Below, one piece after another: positions 31,130 to 42,904 of a stretch of DNA of 64,000 bases. Each line of letters starts with the position of its first letter. Position 1 is the first letter of the stretch. Under the pieces are notes generated by a model, which searched no databases, had not been told where the DNA came from, and saw nothing but the letters and a program-made list of their open reading frames with translations. Both the position numbers and the translations under genes were made by a program. Source of the stretch: Azolla caroliniana (taxonomy: Eukaryota > Polypodiophyta); contig JBHGNT010000006.1 in the NCBI GenBank assembly GCA_043228905.1, positions 3,844,001 to 3,908,000 on the forward strand, read 5' to 3'.

Positions 31130-31700
31130 TTTCATGTGAAGGTTTTTATTTGGAGAGTTTTGTTGGGGGAACTAGCCATAGGCAATGCATTAAGTAAGAG
31201 AAATATGGTGGACCCATATTTTGCCAAAAGCACATAAACATGAAATTATTTTGTCAAAACCATTGAGCAAGAAAATAGTTTGCATTGAACTAACCAAGAT
31301 TTGGCATGACCATGACAAAACCAAATATTTGATTTTTCATTTTGATGAAAGAGACGTGGACTTGCAACATATACTTGCTTCTTTTGCATTGTTCAAGTGG
31401 AAGATAATACTCATCGTTTCATACAATGTTCGATTGTTTGTCAAATTTGGGATTACATTTCCCAGATTTGGCAAATTTTGTCACATTGTTATTTGATGCA
31501 AAGCGAGTAGGTGTTTGCATAATTCAGACAACACAACTTGAGATCAAAGGTGGAGATTGTTTATCTTTTTTGCGATTTTGGGGATTATTTAATTATTGGA
31601 TATATGCAATGCTTTTGTAATTGATGGTAGATATTGTGTTAGAACATATCGACAAAAGTTGAAGGGAGTATTGATGTCGCAATTTTTGTTTTGTTTAGTG
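31130..31700 (+). pseudogene. LINE zf-RVT fragment
   Basis: At 31380-31500 the translation parallels CFFCIVPLEDSTHRFIKCP...IWIYLSNIWQVL of the LINE at 21170-21280: 'FALFKWKIILIVSYNVRLF' in one frame and, with a shift, FCIVQVEDNTHRFIQCSIVC. Sequence before (31140-31220) matches the WRVM/GLPLGSALKR region. An unrelated-looking 140-bp piece (31225-31365) interrupts it. Dead fragment of the (GA)n-tailed LINE family. Confidence 0.65.
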
Positions 31701-33365
31701 GCTAGTCAAGTGTTATTAACTACTATCTGTATATACAACTTGGATGTTGCATAGACCCAATACAATGATTAATCCATGTCCACATTCAACTAAATTTATA
31801 CATCAATTGGCTTGATGTACGTCTATTTTCTCAATAGTCGATCAATACTCTTGCTCAAGTGGCTTAGTTCTATTTATGCCAATCCAAACACTTCTTTCAA
31901 TGCTAGGAGCTTCAAAAAATGCTCATTCACATTTGTATCTAAGTGTCTCATATTAACAAGGTATTTGGGTACATGTATTCCACTCTCACCTTGCTTTTGC
32001 AATGACATCATGCCAATATAAGTCACACTTGTAGTCTTTGGGTATCAATTGATGAATGGTCTACTTTCCACATGGTAGGTCGTACTTGGTGGATTACCAA
32101 AAGGAACTTGGGGGGCTATAGTCAAGCATGATCACACTGTACTAGATACAATCAGTGTGTCAGAGTCATAACACAACGTTTGAGGCTTTTTTTGTGTGCT
32201 CAATGTATATTATGTGTAGTTAGTCGATCACTTTCATGTTCATGCTAGCATGTATGTTTTCTTTCTTGAGAAGCAATGTTGTGGTTGAGACATGCTACAT
32301 ACTAGCCATTACATATTTAACATACCAAGGTGAGTTACTCATACCGTATATCTATGCACACACTGACAACATATCATATAGACATTGGTGATGTTAACTT
32401 ATAGAGTTGACGATGGCCATTAGGAAGATGTTACCTATAGAACAAACTCAAGCATTGCATTATGGATGGACTATTTGGAAGTTTCAATGCTCCCATATAC
32501 TTGTTGGCAAGACACAATCTACATCAAAGATCTTAGCCATTATATGGACTATGTTGGTCCATAACCTTAGAGATCAATAGGATGCATTGTCGAGCTCTTT
32601 GAAGGTTGTGGAGGGAAGAAGACAACTTTCGAAGCTCCTCCGTAGCATAGAGTGAATGCAAGTATCATACTTTGACTTTGCACTATCATAGTAGTAGGCA
32701 ACATTGGCCATTGTAGAATATCTTTTATACAATCCATGCAAAAGTGAGGTTTTGAGAAAAGAAAGAAAGATGTGCATAGATATGTTTCTAATGGTGAGGT
32801 TGGATCCATGTTACTTTTCGGTGTTGCATCTAGGAGGTAATCCATTGTTTTGAAAGCACACTCACTTTAAAATGAGGAAAAAAACAGGCTCCTACACGAC
32901 CACTATTTCATGATTTTTTATTCCAATCAATCGCGTCATAGTGCTTCTCTACATTTACATAGTATTATTATTGGTATACAAATGTGTGTGTGTGTGTGTG
33001 TGAGTCATCACAAATGTTTGGAGATATGTTTTGCTATAAAGAAAAAGACAAATAATGAATGGTGTACTCAATTGCAAGTGATAAAAACAATGTAGAGTTC
33101 AAATCTTGTCCATGCAATTTCAGGTACGAACAGACATCCGGGGTCTAGTCGCAATTGACCTAAACCGCACCCGAAGAATTTTTCGTTACATCGGCAACAA
33201 AGACCATATCGGCATGCAATTTAACGACGCTAAGAGAAAGCCTTCCTTCCACGGAGAGAGATCGACTGATCACTGATACGTTGTGTTTACGAATTGGAGT
33301 GCCATATGTATATGTATCGCAAGGTCTCAGAGACCCGGATAATGGAAAGGTAAGGAATGTATGTA
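31701..33365. other. intergenic stretch, no gene recognised
   Basis: No family motif is seen on either strand. A (TG)n run lies at 32985-33002. The last 230 bp (33125-33360) have higher GC and may belong to the distal promoter of the receptor kinase gene. Confidence 0.45.
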
Positions 33366-33379
33366 TGGATGGATCATGG

Positions 33380-33414
33380 ATGTATGTATGTATGTATGTA
33401 TGTATGTATGTATG
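33380..33414. repeat. (TATG)n microsatellite
   Basis: Eight to nine TATG/TGTA units in tandem, upstream of the receptor kinase gene. Confidence 0.9.
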
Positions 33415-33532
33415 GAAAGCCAAGGAAGTGAAGGAAAGAACACAGAAAGCCCGTGGGTTGGGTCAGTAAAAAGGAAGGAATGAGGGCGGTGGTGGTCCCA
33501 TTCTTTCTTACCTGCACGCACACACAGTCTCT

Positions 33533-33534
<2 letters not shown>

Positions 33535-33584
<50 letters not shown>

Positions 33585-33791
33585 AGAGTACCACAAAACC
33601 ACACAGCCAGGGAAGGAGAAGAAGAAGAAGAAGAAACTGTCCATAGAATCAAATCAATCGCGTGGATGGAGAGAGAGACACACAGAGAAGAGGAGAGAGA
33701 GAAGAGAGAGAGAAAAGGGAAAGAGAGAGAATGGACACAGAGAAGAGGAGAGAGAAGGGAAAGAGAGAAGAGAGAAGAGGAAGAGAGAGAA

Positions 33792-33830
<39 letters not shown>

Positions 33831-33897
33831 GGAAGAGAGAGAAAAGTGAGAGAGAGAGCATTCATGAAGCGTGTGGGATAAAGAAAAAAGAGGGGGC

Positions 33898-33930
<33 letters not shown>

Positions 33931-34137
33931 GCAGAGTTAAGTTGGAAGAAGAAAGAAGAGCAGAGAGAGAGAGAGAGAGAGAGAGTGTGTGTGTGTGTGA
34001 ATGAAAAAACAAGAAAAAAGGAAAGAAAGAGGAAAGGGAGCTGCTACTGACACACTCTGCGTGAGCCCAGAACAAACAAAACACATATAGGCAAGAAGAA
34101 GAAGAAGAAGAAGAAGAAGAAGCTCCACACACCTCAC

Positions 34138-34175
<38 letters not shown>

Positions 34176-34300
34176 CAGAGACCAGAGACAGAGGTAGAGA
34201 CAGAGACAGAGACAGAGGTAGAGGGAGGAAGCGAAGAGCAGAGCAGAGCAGAGCAGAGCAGAGAGAGAGAGAGAGAGAGGAGGGGAGAATGGGCAATGGA
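33535..34300 (+). promoter_or_regulatory. long purine-rich (GA)n region upstream of the receptor kinase
   Basis: About 750 bp of nearly pure GA/GAA/GAGA sequence on the plus strand: a pure (GA)n run at 33535-33582, GA-rich blocks at 33660-33990, (GAA)n at 34095-34121, (CA)n at 34141-34172 and (GCAGA)n at 34225-34260. It ends about 115 bp before the start codon. GA-rich leaders are known binding regions for plant BBR/BPC proteins; whether this lies in the promoter or the 5' untranslated region cannot be told. Long open frames on the opposite strand are low-complexity artefacts. Confidence 0.55.
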
Positions 34301-34414
34301 TAAGCTCAACGGACGAGAACAGTGGAGGATATAATCTGTGGAGAGAGAAGAACAAACAGAATGTGACAAGACACATTCCGGTTCGATCAAAAACAAACAG
34401 CTAATCTAATAAGA

Positions 34415-37366
34415 ATGGACGCTCCTCCCTGTTCTTCATTCCTCATATTGTTCATCATCTGCCTCTTCAAGTTTCAGGCAGGCATGATAGAGGACTACCA
34501 AGGAGGAGGAAGCAGGGGCAGAGCTATGGCACAAGGAACAGCAGCACCACTGCTGCCTCCTTCCTCAGTGATCAAGTACTTTGAGACCCCCCACTTCTCT
34601 CTGGGCTGCAATAAGAGCGAGAGGATCCCAGGCATCATCACCACCACCTTCCTGTCCAACCCCCCCGCGACCTTTGGGTGCCTCGTGTCGGCCGATCGCA
34701 GCGGCTACTTCATCGTGGTGTCGGGCACCTCGATGCCCAACACCCCCATCTGGGTGGCCAATCGGCAGCACCCGGTGCGAGAGAACGCGAGCCTCACCCT
34801 CGACCCCACCCGGAGCCACCTCATCCTCCGCGACGCCGACGGCTCCCGCCTCTGGGGCTTCGACAATGCCTCCGATGCAGCCGGCTTCGCTCTCACCCCC
34901 GATGGCAACCTTATCCTGTTCGATAGCCGCAATCTCACCCTCTGGGAAAGCTTCAGCGAACCCATAGATCTGCTCGTCCCCGGTCAGATCCTCGAGCCCG
35001 GCACCATGATCCAGGCAGGTTTCTCGTCTCACATCTCCCTAACCGCCAATTTCGTCGCCATCATGAAACCCGGGGGCCTGGTTTTCTATGAGAATTCCAC
35101 CTCCCAACCCCTCCCTTACTGTGCATTTGCATACCCTTGGACCCCCACAACCCTCCAGGCTGTGTTGAATAGCCCTTGTAATCACACTCATTTGAGCTTG
35201 ACAGAATATAACTTAACCGAAACACAGGCTCCACTCACTCCGCCTTGCGAAATCGATCCCCAGTCGCACCCTCCCGTCGAGTTTGAAGGCCCTGTTTCCT
35301 TCATTCGGCTGGACCCCGATGGGGTTCTAAGGGGTTACTACCCAGATCACAAGCCTTCTTATGACCTCTTCAAGAACATTAGCCATGGCTCATGCGGCAT
35401 TCCTAATGCTTGTGGCCCATATGCCGTCTGTTCCACATCGAGTTTGGGACCATCATGTAAATGTCCAGGTAACAACTCTACGCTACCGCCTTTTAATGTC
35501 ATATCTAATAGCACTAAGTTTCTGCTTACCTCCAACAAATGTACTCTCAATATTTCTCTCGAGTGTCAGCCGGACAGTGAACACCGCTTCTTGGAAGTAA
35601 AAGGTGTAGACTATTTTGCTAATGACCATATTGTTCCCACCCTTCACAATACTTCATTTGCCATTTGCCAAGAAGCTTGTGCAAGGAATTGCTCATGTAA
35701 AGCAGCATTCTATAGGACTAATTCCAAGAACTGCTTTCTTCATGAGGAAGTCATGTCTATGATTAGTGTTGTAGATCCGAGTTATGTGGCCGCTGTCAAG
35801 CTGCAGGCACTTGTGAGAACTGAAAAGAGAAATTCGGAGTTCAAGCTCATTGTGGGGATCACTGTCGCCACGACGATCTCCGTGCTCATATTTGCGGTGT
35901 GGTTTTATCGGAAGGAGAAGAAGGGTTTGCGCCGATTTGCCTTCAACAAGGATGAAGACGATCTCCTATCATCGTTACCAGGCCAACCGAGGCGATTCTC
36001 ATTCAAAGAGCTTCAGGCTGCCACATGGGAGTTTAGTCAAAAGCTCGGGGTGGGGGGTTTCGGTTCAGTCTATCGAGGTGTCTTTCCAGATGGATCCAGC
36101 GTAGCAGTCAAGCAACTTGAGAATATCACAACAAGCTCACAAGGCCTGAAGGAATTTCGAAATGAGGTGATCACTCTAAGCAACATCAATCATCAAAATC
36201 TGGTCCATCTCCGAGGTTTCTGTGCTGAGGGAGCACACCGCCTCCTCGTGTATGAGTTTGTGTCCAATGGATCTCTCGATACATGGCTCTTTCAGAAAGG
36301 TTCGTCTCGACCTGGTTCACACCTCGACTGGAAGACCCGCCTATCCATCGCCGCACACACTGCCCGTGGACTCTATTTCTTGCATGAACAATGCCGTAAC
36401 AGTATCATACATCTAGACATCAAGCCCCAAAACATTTTGTTGGATGAAAACTTTGTGGCGAAGATCTCGGACTTTGGGCTCTCGAGGTTAGTCAATGAGG
36501 ATCACAACACAGCCTTCACGAGAATGAGAGGAACACCAGGCTACATGGCCCCTGAGTGCTTGATCATCACAAATGCCAGTGAGAAAAGTGATGTCTATAG
36601 CTTTGGCATGGTTTTGCTAGAGATTGTAAGTGGCCGGAAAAACGTGGATGTGTCGAGGTTGGTGCTTCATGGAGACGATGAGAGCTGGTACTTCCCGGCC
36701 TTTGCATCCCAGAAATTCAAGGACGGGCAGGTCGATGAGATCTTGGACATGAATCTGGGTTCACTCAGTGAGATTGAGCTCGCGGAAGCGACTCGAGTGA
36801 TCCAAATAGCCTTTTGGTGCATCCAAGACCAACCATCCTTAAGACCTAGTATGTGTAAAGTTCTCCACATGCTGGAGGGATTTTCTGAGGTGAGGACGCC
36901 GCCACTCTCATTCAGCTTTGGAATGCGCTTCCACCTCAACAATACCATGGCATCTGCACCACAGACGCCTCAGAACAATGGCAAAACCAGGGCAATGGAT
37001 TCTCCCAATGGAGATCATCAAAATGCGACATCCCCTGGAAGGGAGGTATCACCTCGGCGCTCGCCCATCCATGGGCTGCCCCGCATGCCGTCGCAACAAG
37101 CCTCTCCGGTTTCTTCTCCTCAGCAAGGCACTTCTCACATGGATTTACGCAAATCTCCTCAACAACAGTCACCCGTCTCCTCGCAACACGCATCTCCTCA
37201 CCAGGTCTCATTAGCATCATCCCGGTATCCGTCTCCACTTTCTCGAAATTCGCCCTCTCCTATATCGACCCCACCGAGGACACGCCCGACTATCTCTTCT
37301 CATCATTCTCTCCCTGCTCCATCCCCAGATTCCTGGCATGCCTCACCACTAAACATGGTTGACTAG
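34415..37366 (+). CDS. G-type lectin S-receptor-like serine/threonine kinase, intronless
   Basis: This single open frame of 983 codons encodes a plasma-membrane receptor kinase. Visible parts are a signal peptide (residues 1-23, hydrophobic FLILFIICLF), a B-type mannose-lectin domain (about 59-192; WVANRQHPV, LTPDGNLILFD), an EGF-like Cys cluster (325-352), a PAN/apple domain (about 376-465; CARNCSC) and one membrane span (476-498). A kinase domain follows (about 530-826; glycine loop GVGGFGSV, AVK lysine near 566, HLDIKPQN at 666-673, DFG at 686-688, GTPGYMAPE). The catalytic loop has Leu instead of Arg before Asp, a non-RD kinase as often found in immune-type receptors. Many N-glycosylation sites lie in the ectodomain. 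The tail (about 840-983) is unusually long and rich in Ser-Pro. The layout fits the SD-2/At1g34300-like class, which is typically intronless. The ligand is unknown. The start chosen is the first ATG, giving the signal peptide. Confidence 0.95.
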   Translation: MDAPPCSSFLILFIICLFKFQAGMIEDYQGGGSRGRAMAQGTAAPLLPPSSVIKYFETPHFSLGCNKSERIPGIITTTFLSNPPATFGCLVSADRSGYFIVVSGTSMPNTPIWVANRQHPVRENASLTLDPTRSHLILRDADGSRLWGFDNASDAAGFALTPDGNLILFDSRNLTLWESFSEPIDLLVPGQILEPGTMIQAGFSSHISLTANFVAIMKPGGLVFYENSTSQPLPYCAFAYPWTPTTLQAVLNSPCNHTHLSLTEYNLTETQAPLTPPCEIDPQSHPPVEFEGPVSFIRLDPDGVLRGYYPDHKPSYDLFKNISHGSCGIPNACGPYAVCSTSSLGPSCKCPGNNSTLPPFNVISNSTKFLLTSNKCTLNISLECQPDSEHRFLEVKGVDYFANDHIVPTLHNTSFAICQEACARNCSCKAAFYRTNSKNCFLHEEVMSMISVVDPSYVAAVKLQALVRTEKRNSEFKLIVGITVATTISVLIFAVWFYRKEKKGLRRFAFNKDEDDLLSSLPGQPRRFSFKELQAATWEFSQKLGVGGFGSVYRGVFPDGSSVAVKQLENITTSSQGLKEFRNEVITLSNINHQNLVHLRGFCAEGAHRLLVYEFVSNGSLDTWLFQKGSSRPGSHLDWKTRLSIAAHTARGLYFLHEQCRNSIIHLDIKPQNILLDENFVAKISDFGLSRLVNEDHNTAFTRMRGTPGYMAPECLIITNASEKSDVYSFGMVLLEIVSGRKNVDVSRLVLHGDDESWYFPAFASQKFKDGQVDEILDMNLGSLSEIELAEATRVIQIAFWCIQDQPSLRPSMCKVLHMLEGFSEVRTPPLSFSFGMRFHLNNTMASAPQTPQNNGKTRAMDSPNGDHQNATSPGREVSPRRSPIHGLPRMPSQQASPVSSPQQGTSHMDLRKSPQQQSPVSSQHASPHQVSLASSRYPSPLSRNSPSPISTPPRTRPTISSHHSLPAPSPDSWHASPLNMVD

Positions 37367-37655
37367 CCTAAATGGTAAAATAACAATACATGCACATCTA
37401 TATATCTATATGGAAATTAGAAGGTTAGCAAAAGCCTTTCTTATGGAGAGCTAATCACAAGTGATGTGGAAGGAAGAAGTCTCTTAACTGACTAATTTTG
37501 GTGACCACCAACCACATTTGGAGAAATACTAGGCAGTGCTCGAAAGTGTGCCCCCCTCCCCCCTTCCATGTGAAATGAAAGCAATCTGTGACACAGAAGT
37601 CTTACCTCCATCTTCTGCCAGAACTTAAGAAGCTCGTAATGTGTCCCCTTTCCAA

Positions 37656-37690
37656 CCCCCCCCCCCCCCCCCCCAAAAAAAATAAAAAAT
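37656..37690. repeat. C19 homopolymer followed by A-rich tract
   Basis: Nineteen consecutive C followed by aaaaaaaataaaaaa, about 290 bp past the receptor kinase stop codon. Such runs are prone to sequencing error. Confidence 0.9.
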
Positions 37691-39032
37691 TTGTGCTATT
37701 TGAATGGCTTCAGAAATAAACTGCTGCGCGGATCTCGTGTGACGGAACATGCCATTCACAATAGTGTTGCGAAATGGCACACCTCACTTTTAATTTATGA
37801 TGTTGGAAAGAAGGGGATGCGATGAGGGGCTTCCCAGGCATTTGTATGAAGAGAAACGTTTATATGTATTTCATTCGTTAAAACGTGTGATACAATGGAT
37901 TAGACAAACGTTGCAATTTAAACATTGACATGCTGCTCAATATTTTTGGCGACAGATTACTTTTGGTCTCTTGTGATCTTACCACTTAACATATTGTGAT
38001 TTTTAACGTTGTATCTTATACACAATTGCTTTTTAGTTTACTCAACAACATTGAATAATCTCTACCAGATTTGAGAAGGCCTATGATTCTCAGTGTTTAT
38101 TGGAACTAACTTCCTACTTCTTCATTTTTTGGCTACTTGAATTCCTACATTTTTCCGGAAGTATAATCTCAATTTGTTGTGATCCCATGAAGTATAAGAA
38201 TATCCCTTTCTACTCCATAGTGATTTCTTTGTTACTCATTTCGTGAGCAAAAACGTTTTTTGATTCTTGTTCACCCGATGCCGAGATCTTGAATGTTAAT
38301 ATGGTGATATTATTGCAATCAACATGTTTTGCTTAGAGGTTGATAAAGTGGTTTCATATATATTTGTTTAATGCAAGTAAACCGATTTTCAAAGGATATT
38401 GCTACGCTTCTTAGATCTGCTGTTACACTTGGATCATGGCATTTGGGATGGTTATATCTTGGAGATAATCAAAACATGTCTTGTTGCGATGTAGTTTTAG
38501 ATCGAATTGCTACTGATATATTCTGTAACTTGGTCCATTTTTGCATTTATTTGACCCACAAAAGGAAGAACGTCTCTCATTGATTTGCAGTACCCACTTT
38601 CACTTGGCATGAAATAGCTTGAATATTAAATTGGGTGCACTTAGCTATAACATATTACACAACCACTTTAATAATTGATCCATCTTTCATTGGAGAGAGA
38701 GTTTTGGTCTATAATCTTATATGGGTAGGTGCATGACCTATATTGAAAAGCAAAATGTTAGGCATTATTGATGTGAACTCCAAGAGTTGAGCTTTTCTTA
38801 GCTGGTTATGAGGGGTGTCTATCCAAATAATTTTTCTGGCATTCTTTTCTGTGATATGTTTCCCACCATGGCCAAAATGGCACCTTCCTTTTTCGGTGGA
38901 TTGTCATAGGATGGTTAGTGGTTGTTAAGCTCATTTATGCATGTGAAAATGTGAACATTCCTCCTTTTTTCTATCCTTTTTGGGCTCCTAGACACATTTA
39001 ACCATTGTCAAAAAGTGATTTAGTCCCACTGG

Positions 39033-39110
39033 TTCTCAAGCAACTTGGATGCTAATTGATTGTACTCTCACTCTCAAGCAACTTGGATGCTAATTGATTG
39101 TACTCTCACT
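39033..39110. repeat. tandem duplication of a 38-bp unit
   Basis: Two identical copies of the unit beginning tctcaagcaacttggatgc and ending attgtactctcac lie head to tail. The lack of differences suggests a recent slip or duplication. Confidence 0.9.
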
Positions 39111-40949
39111 TCGTGACTTGCCCATCCAATGGTAACTGAAATTCTACTATCTTCAATGCATCCAATTCCTCTCGAGTCATGGTTCACAATCCATACATTG
39201 AGGAACAATGGTCATCCAAATCGAGGAGTTTATTGTAATGAGGGATGACATTTGCTCTCTAACATGTACAATTGCTATTTCCTTGACTTTGGTGATTTCA
39301 AATAGTGTCCATTGTTTCTTGGTTGCAACGTCTTTGTACTGAATGTGCTTCTTCTTCGTTTGTCTCCTCTTCAAACGAGAGTTGAAAGCTCTCCATCTCT
39401 CCACTAACGATGACTTTCCTTGTTAGATGGATGCCATACATCATGCTTAGCTCCATTCTAGTTGATATAGGTCATCATGATCCAAGAAAGCATTGTTGCC
39501 ATGATCTTAACAACACAATTAATTACTTACTAATGGAACATATAAGGACACAACTATATCTTTTTGTAAGAATCCTTCATTTTATGTAGCCTTGAGTGTT
39601 AGTTGGATGTAGAAGGATATGCCAACCAATGAGATGAGCGTGATGTGAGTTAATGGAACGTCATTCTCAATGTGAGTCGATGGAGTGTCGTGTTACAATT
39701 GTGAGTTCATTACAATTTGTCTTCTTTCTTGTATTCATGGTGTAAGACCTATTTGTTTAGGTCTTCATGAGTAATTACATCAACTTATATGCTAATAGCA
39801 ATAATTATCTCACCAACCCACCCACAACAACCCGGCAAGAGGTTTCACACTTCCACCATGTGTGATTTGTGTCATACAAGCAACCACCCCATGTAGCAAT
39901 GCATATGCAATGACCTTGCCAAGTTCTGTGCCACCAAGCTAACATACCATCTAGGCCATACCATTGACTAAAATTACACTTGCCAAGAACTATAGCTTGA
40001 CCAAAGAGGTCTTCTCAAACGAACCCTTCCCTCCTAATAATTATATCTACCACAACCACACAACTTCATTTGGCCAAGAGCACAATGCTTCATGCAACTA
40101 TGGTTTGCTCCATGATAATTTATCCATGTGACAACACCTTCTTGATTGATGCTTATGACCTATGTGTTGGCGATCCATATGATGATCACATAAATGACGA
40201 TTAATATCCATGCATGAGGAGAGAAAAAAGATGAGGGAATAGCAATAACCATAGCCTTTGCGACAACCATCACAAGGTTCTTAACTACACCAAAAAAGAT
40301 GGAAGATAATGGCAAAAAGGAAAAATATTGCACCAAGAAAGGCATTAATTGTTTCAATAAGGCCGAAGAATTTGTTGGTCTACTCTTCTTACTAAAATAG
40401 ATGTTGAATTTGAGTAGTTGGAAGCTTTTTAACCCATGGAATTTGGTAAACATAAATTTGAACGTGTTTATAGACTACTAGTATTTGTACAAAGCTAATG
40501 TCAAACAAGTGAATTATGTAGCATGTGGAAAATAACAAGATGAAGTGATAAAAAAATGTACCCTTTATAACAACAATGGACAAGGCAAAGAAGGAAAAAA
40601 TGACAGAAGTATGGAAGGAAGTGGAAAACAATTAGAGAACCAATGAATGAGGAGTATGGATCAAGTTGGGTCCATCAACCTCAACCACTCTTTGACCTCT
40701 TGCTATTAGTGCACTTCCACACCCTTCTTTACGATTAAAGATGTATGCATAGGGCTTAGGAAATTAGCCTCTCAAAAGGCATGGGAAACGTTGAAATGCT
40801 CAAATGTATAAACGCTGAAATGCTCAAATGGATGGGAAAGTGTGCACTTGCATGGACAAATAATATGTTTAATCATGCATCGTGACATAGTGTGCTATAT
40901 TATTAGAGTACACATTGGATTAAACCTCAACATAAAGGTGGAGATATAA

Positions 40950-41730
40950 ATAATGTGAACATTTATTGGACAATCATGATAGGTTCAATTATGGAAAATT
41001 AATTGAATATATAATGGAACCAAAGGTATGTGCATGGGCTAAAAGCATGACAAGATATATTATGGATAAATAACGTTTGAAAACACCATGCACCATCGAT
41101 CAACATGTCACTCATCAAGCATTAATAGAAAAAAGTTGTTTGAGAGGTAAGGGTTAAAATTGTTTATTCCTAGACAATAATAAAGCTTTTGATGTAGTAC
41201 CTCATGAGCATATGTGGAGGCACATGGAAGAACTTGGGGTACCAATTGAATATATCCTAGCAATTTCCCAAATCTATGAGAAGGTCATATGGGCGACGAA
41301 ATTTCAAACATTTTCAACAGAACTATTAGTTTATGTATTGATGAATGAATACAAACGACTATCAAGTTTGTAAAAGAAGAAGCCAACAAAGGAGTTTTCA
41401 TGAGGAATGTAGTTATCATGCTTTTTGTTGTATGTAGATGATGTAATGTTTTTAGCAAAAACTTTATGAGATGCACAAAAGCTTATGAATGCATTGTGTA
41501 GACTAAGTGAAGTATCAATAGCTCCAACATGAAGGTTATTCTTGTGAAGAGCAAGCATAAGGATGAACCATGCATTATGTACAATAATGAGTAATTTAAT
41601 ACAATGGAAAGCTTTCAATGTTTTGGCCTTTAAGTTCCTTGAAATCATAGATGAAATGAATGTGCTAAATGTTGCTTATAGACAAAATGAGAGCACATTA
41701 TGCATTTAAAAAATCATGGAATGGTGGAGA
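40950..41730 (+). pseudogene. RTE-like LINE reverse transcriptase remnant
   Basis: Plus-strand pieces give SCLRGKG and LFLDNNKAFDVVPHEHMW, then MEELGVPIEYILAISQIYEK (41160-41290), the motif-A region of RTE-type LINE reverse transcriptases ('CLFlDFKKAFDvVPr..mW.rmEELGVP'). LLYVDDVMFLAKTL (41425-41470) is the YADD-type motif C. Several stops and shifts lie between. The family is distinct from the L1-type copies elsewhere in the window. Confidence 0.78.
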
Positions 41731-42180
41731 AATTAAATGTGGGTCCTCAAGAAATACACTTTCGAAACTTTCGTAACATTGATCTTCTGTATTGGGTGGG
41801 GGGGGAGGTATAGGGTGATGACATGCCTCAATCCACTTGGAAAGAGTTTGAATTTAATGTCCAAAAACATTTTCTCATAACGTTCCTCCAAGTCAAGAAA
41901 CAAATGTCATACTTGTTGAGATGGGATCACTTCTCATTGACATCATGAACATGGAAAGAGTTTTTGAATATAATAACCATTCGGTTGAGTGCACACTTCG
42001 ATCTAAAGGAAAAAAGTGTGCATTTAACCGAGCTATGCACTTAGGGCTTTTTTCCAAAAAAAATCCTTGCATATTTTGAGAAAGTGCAACCCCAACAACC
42101 ACTGATCAAACCCTCCTTGTTCCTTAATCGATCCCACACTGCCACTCACCACGTTGCTACTCACAACACTACCGTGTTTC
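41731..42180. other. intergenic stretch, no gene recognised
   Basis: No motif is seen. A G-rich run (gggtggggggggagg) lies near 41798. It leads into the tandem array upstream of the LINE. Confidence 0.45.
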
Positions 42181-42904
42181 TACATTCTTCACCTGGTATG
42201 TAGATTTTGTGTACATGCCCAAAAGCAAGTTTTCTTAGAACGAGGGTTTAGGGGATTCGAAAAATCATTGATTGTAGAAGAGTATGTAATGGATTTGTGT
42301 GGTTTTTTATGGCTGCATTGGAGTCCATATGTCCACTAGATTCACAACTTGTGGTTTTCTTAGAACGAGGGAAAGGGGATTTGAAAATAATCAATTATAG
42401 AAGAGTATCTAATGGATTTGTGTGGTTTTTTATGGTTGAATTGGAGTCGACATGTCGATTCGATTCACAAATTTGTAGGTTTAACTGAACAAGGGAAAGG
42501 GGATTTGAAAATAATCGATTGTAAAAGAGTATGTAATGGATTTGTCTACAGTCCTACATTCTTCACCGGATATGTAGACTTTTTGTACATGCCGAAAAGC
42601 AAGTTTTCTTAGAACGAGGGTTTAGGGAATTAAAAAATAATCGATTGTTGAAGAGCATGTAATATATTTGTGTGGTTTTTTATGGTTGAATCGGAGTCCA
42701 TATGTTGATTAGATTCACAAATGTGTGGTTTTCTTAGGAACGAGGGAAAGGGGATTTGAAAATGATCGATTGTAAAAGAGTATATAATGGATTTGTATGG
42801 TTTGTTATGGTTGAATTAGAGTTCATATGTCGATTGGATTTACAAATGTGTATTTTTTTAGAACGATGGAAAGGGGATTTGAAAATGATTGATTAAGTAA
42901 TGTG
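42181..42904. repeat. tandem array of ~125-bp units directly upstream of the LINE
   Basis: Five and a half units start with the consensus ttttcttagaacgaggga (42229, 42355, 42480, 42604, 42729, 42853), each followed by ggggatttgaaaataatcga, agagtatgtaatggattt and tatggttgaattggagtcca. Unit 3 has its second half replaced by a cattcttcaccggatatgta block that also stands before unit 1 (42181-42228), so the array has higher-order structure. It ends about 90 bp before LINE ORF1 and may be the LINE's own 5' region. Confidence 0.88.

Larger units (their letters stand above)
37367..40949. other. receptor kinase 3' flank and intergenic stretch
   Basis: The first ~350 bp are probably the 3' untranslated region. 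A C19 run followed by an A-rich run lies at 37656-37690. Beyond, the sequence is AT-rich; short frames (38371-38583, 39177-39404 minus, 40160-40631 minus) show no family motif. A perfect short tandem duplication lies at 39033-39110. Confidence 0.5.

Noticed and set aside
33374-34396. A 340-codon minus-strand frame opposite the GA-rich region upstream of the receptor kinase
   Set aside because: The product is almost all Ser, Leu, Phe and Val from CT and CA microsatellites; no domain. Absence of stops follows from the base bias.
34415-37366. Shadow frames within the receptor kinase (for example 34565-35032 minus, 34581-34967 plus)
   Set aside because: They lie in the GC-rich lectin-coding part, lack motifs, and overlap a clear domain-bearing frame.
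40160-40631. Two minus-strand frames rich in hydrophobic residues, possibly membrane proteins
   Set aside because: No start context, no family motif, AT-rich DNA gives Phe/Ile/Leu-rich readings by chance.
42181-42904. Could the spaced repeats be a CRISPR array?
   Set aside because: Units are head-to-tail tandem repeats with no unique spacers, in a plant nuclear context beside a LINE.
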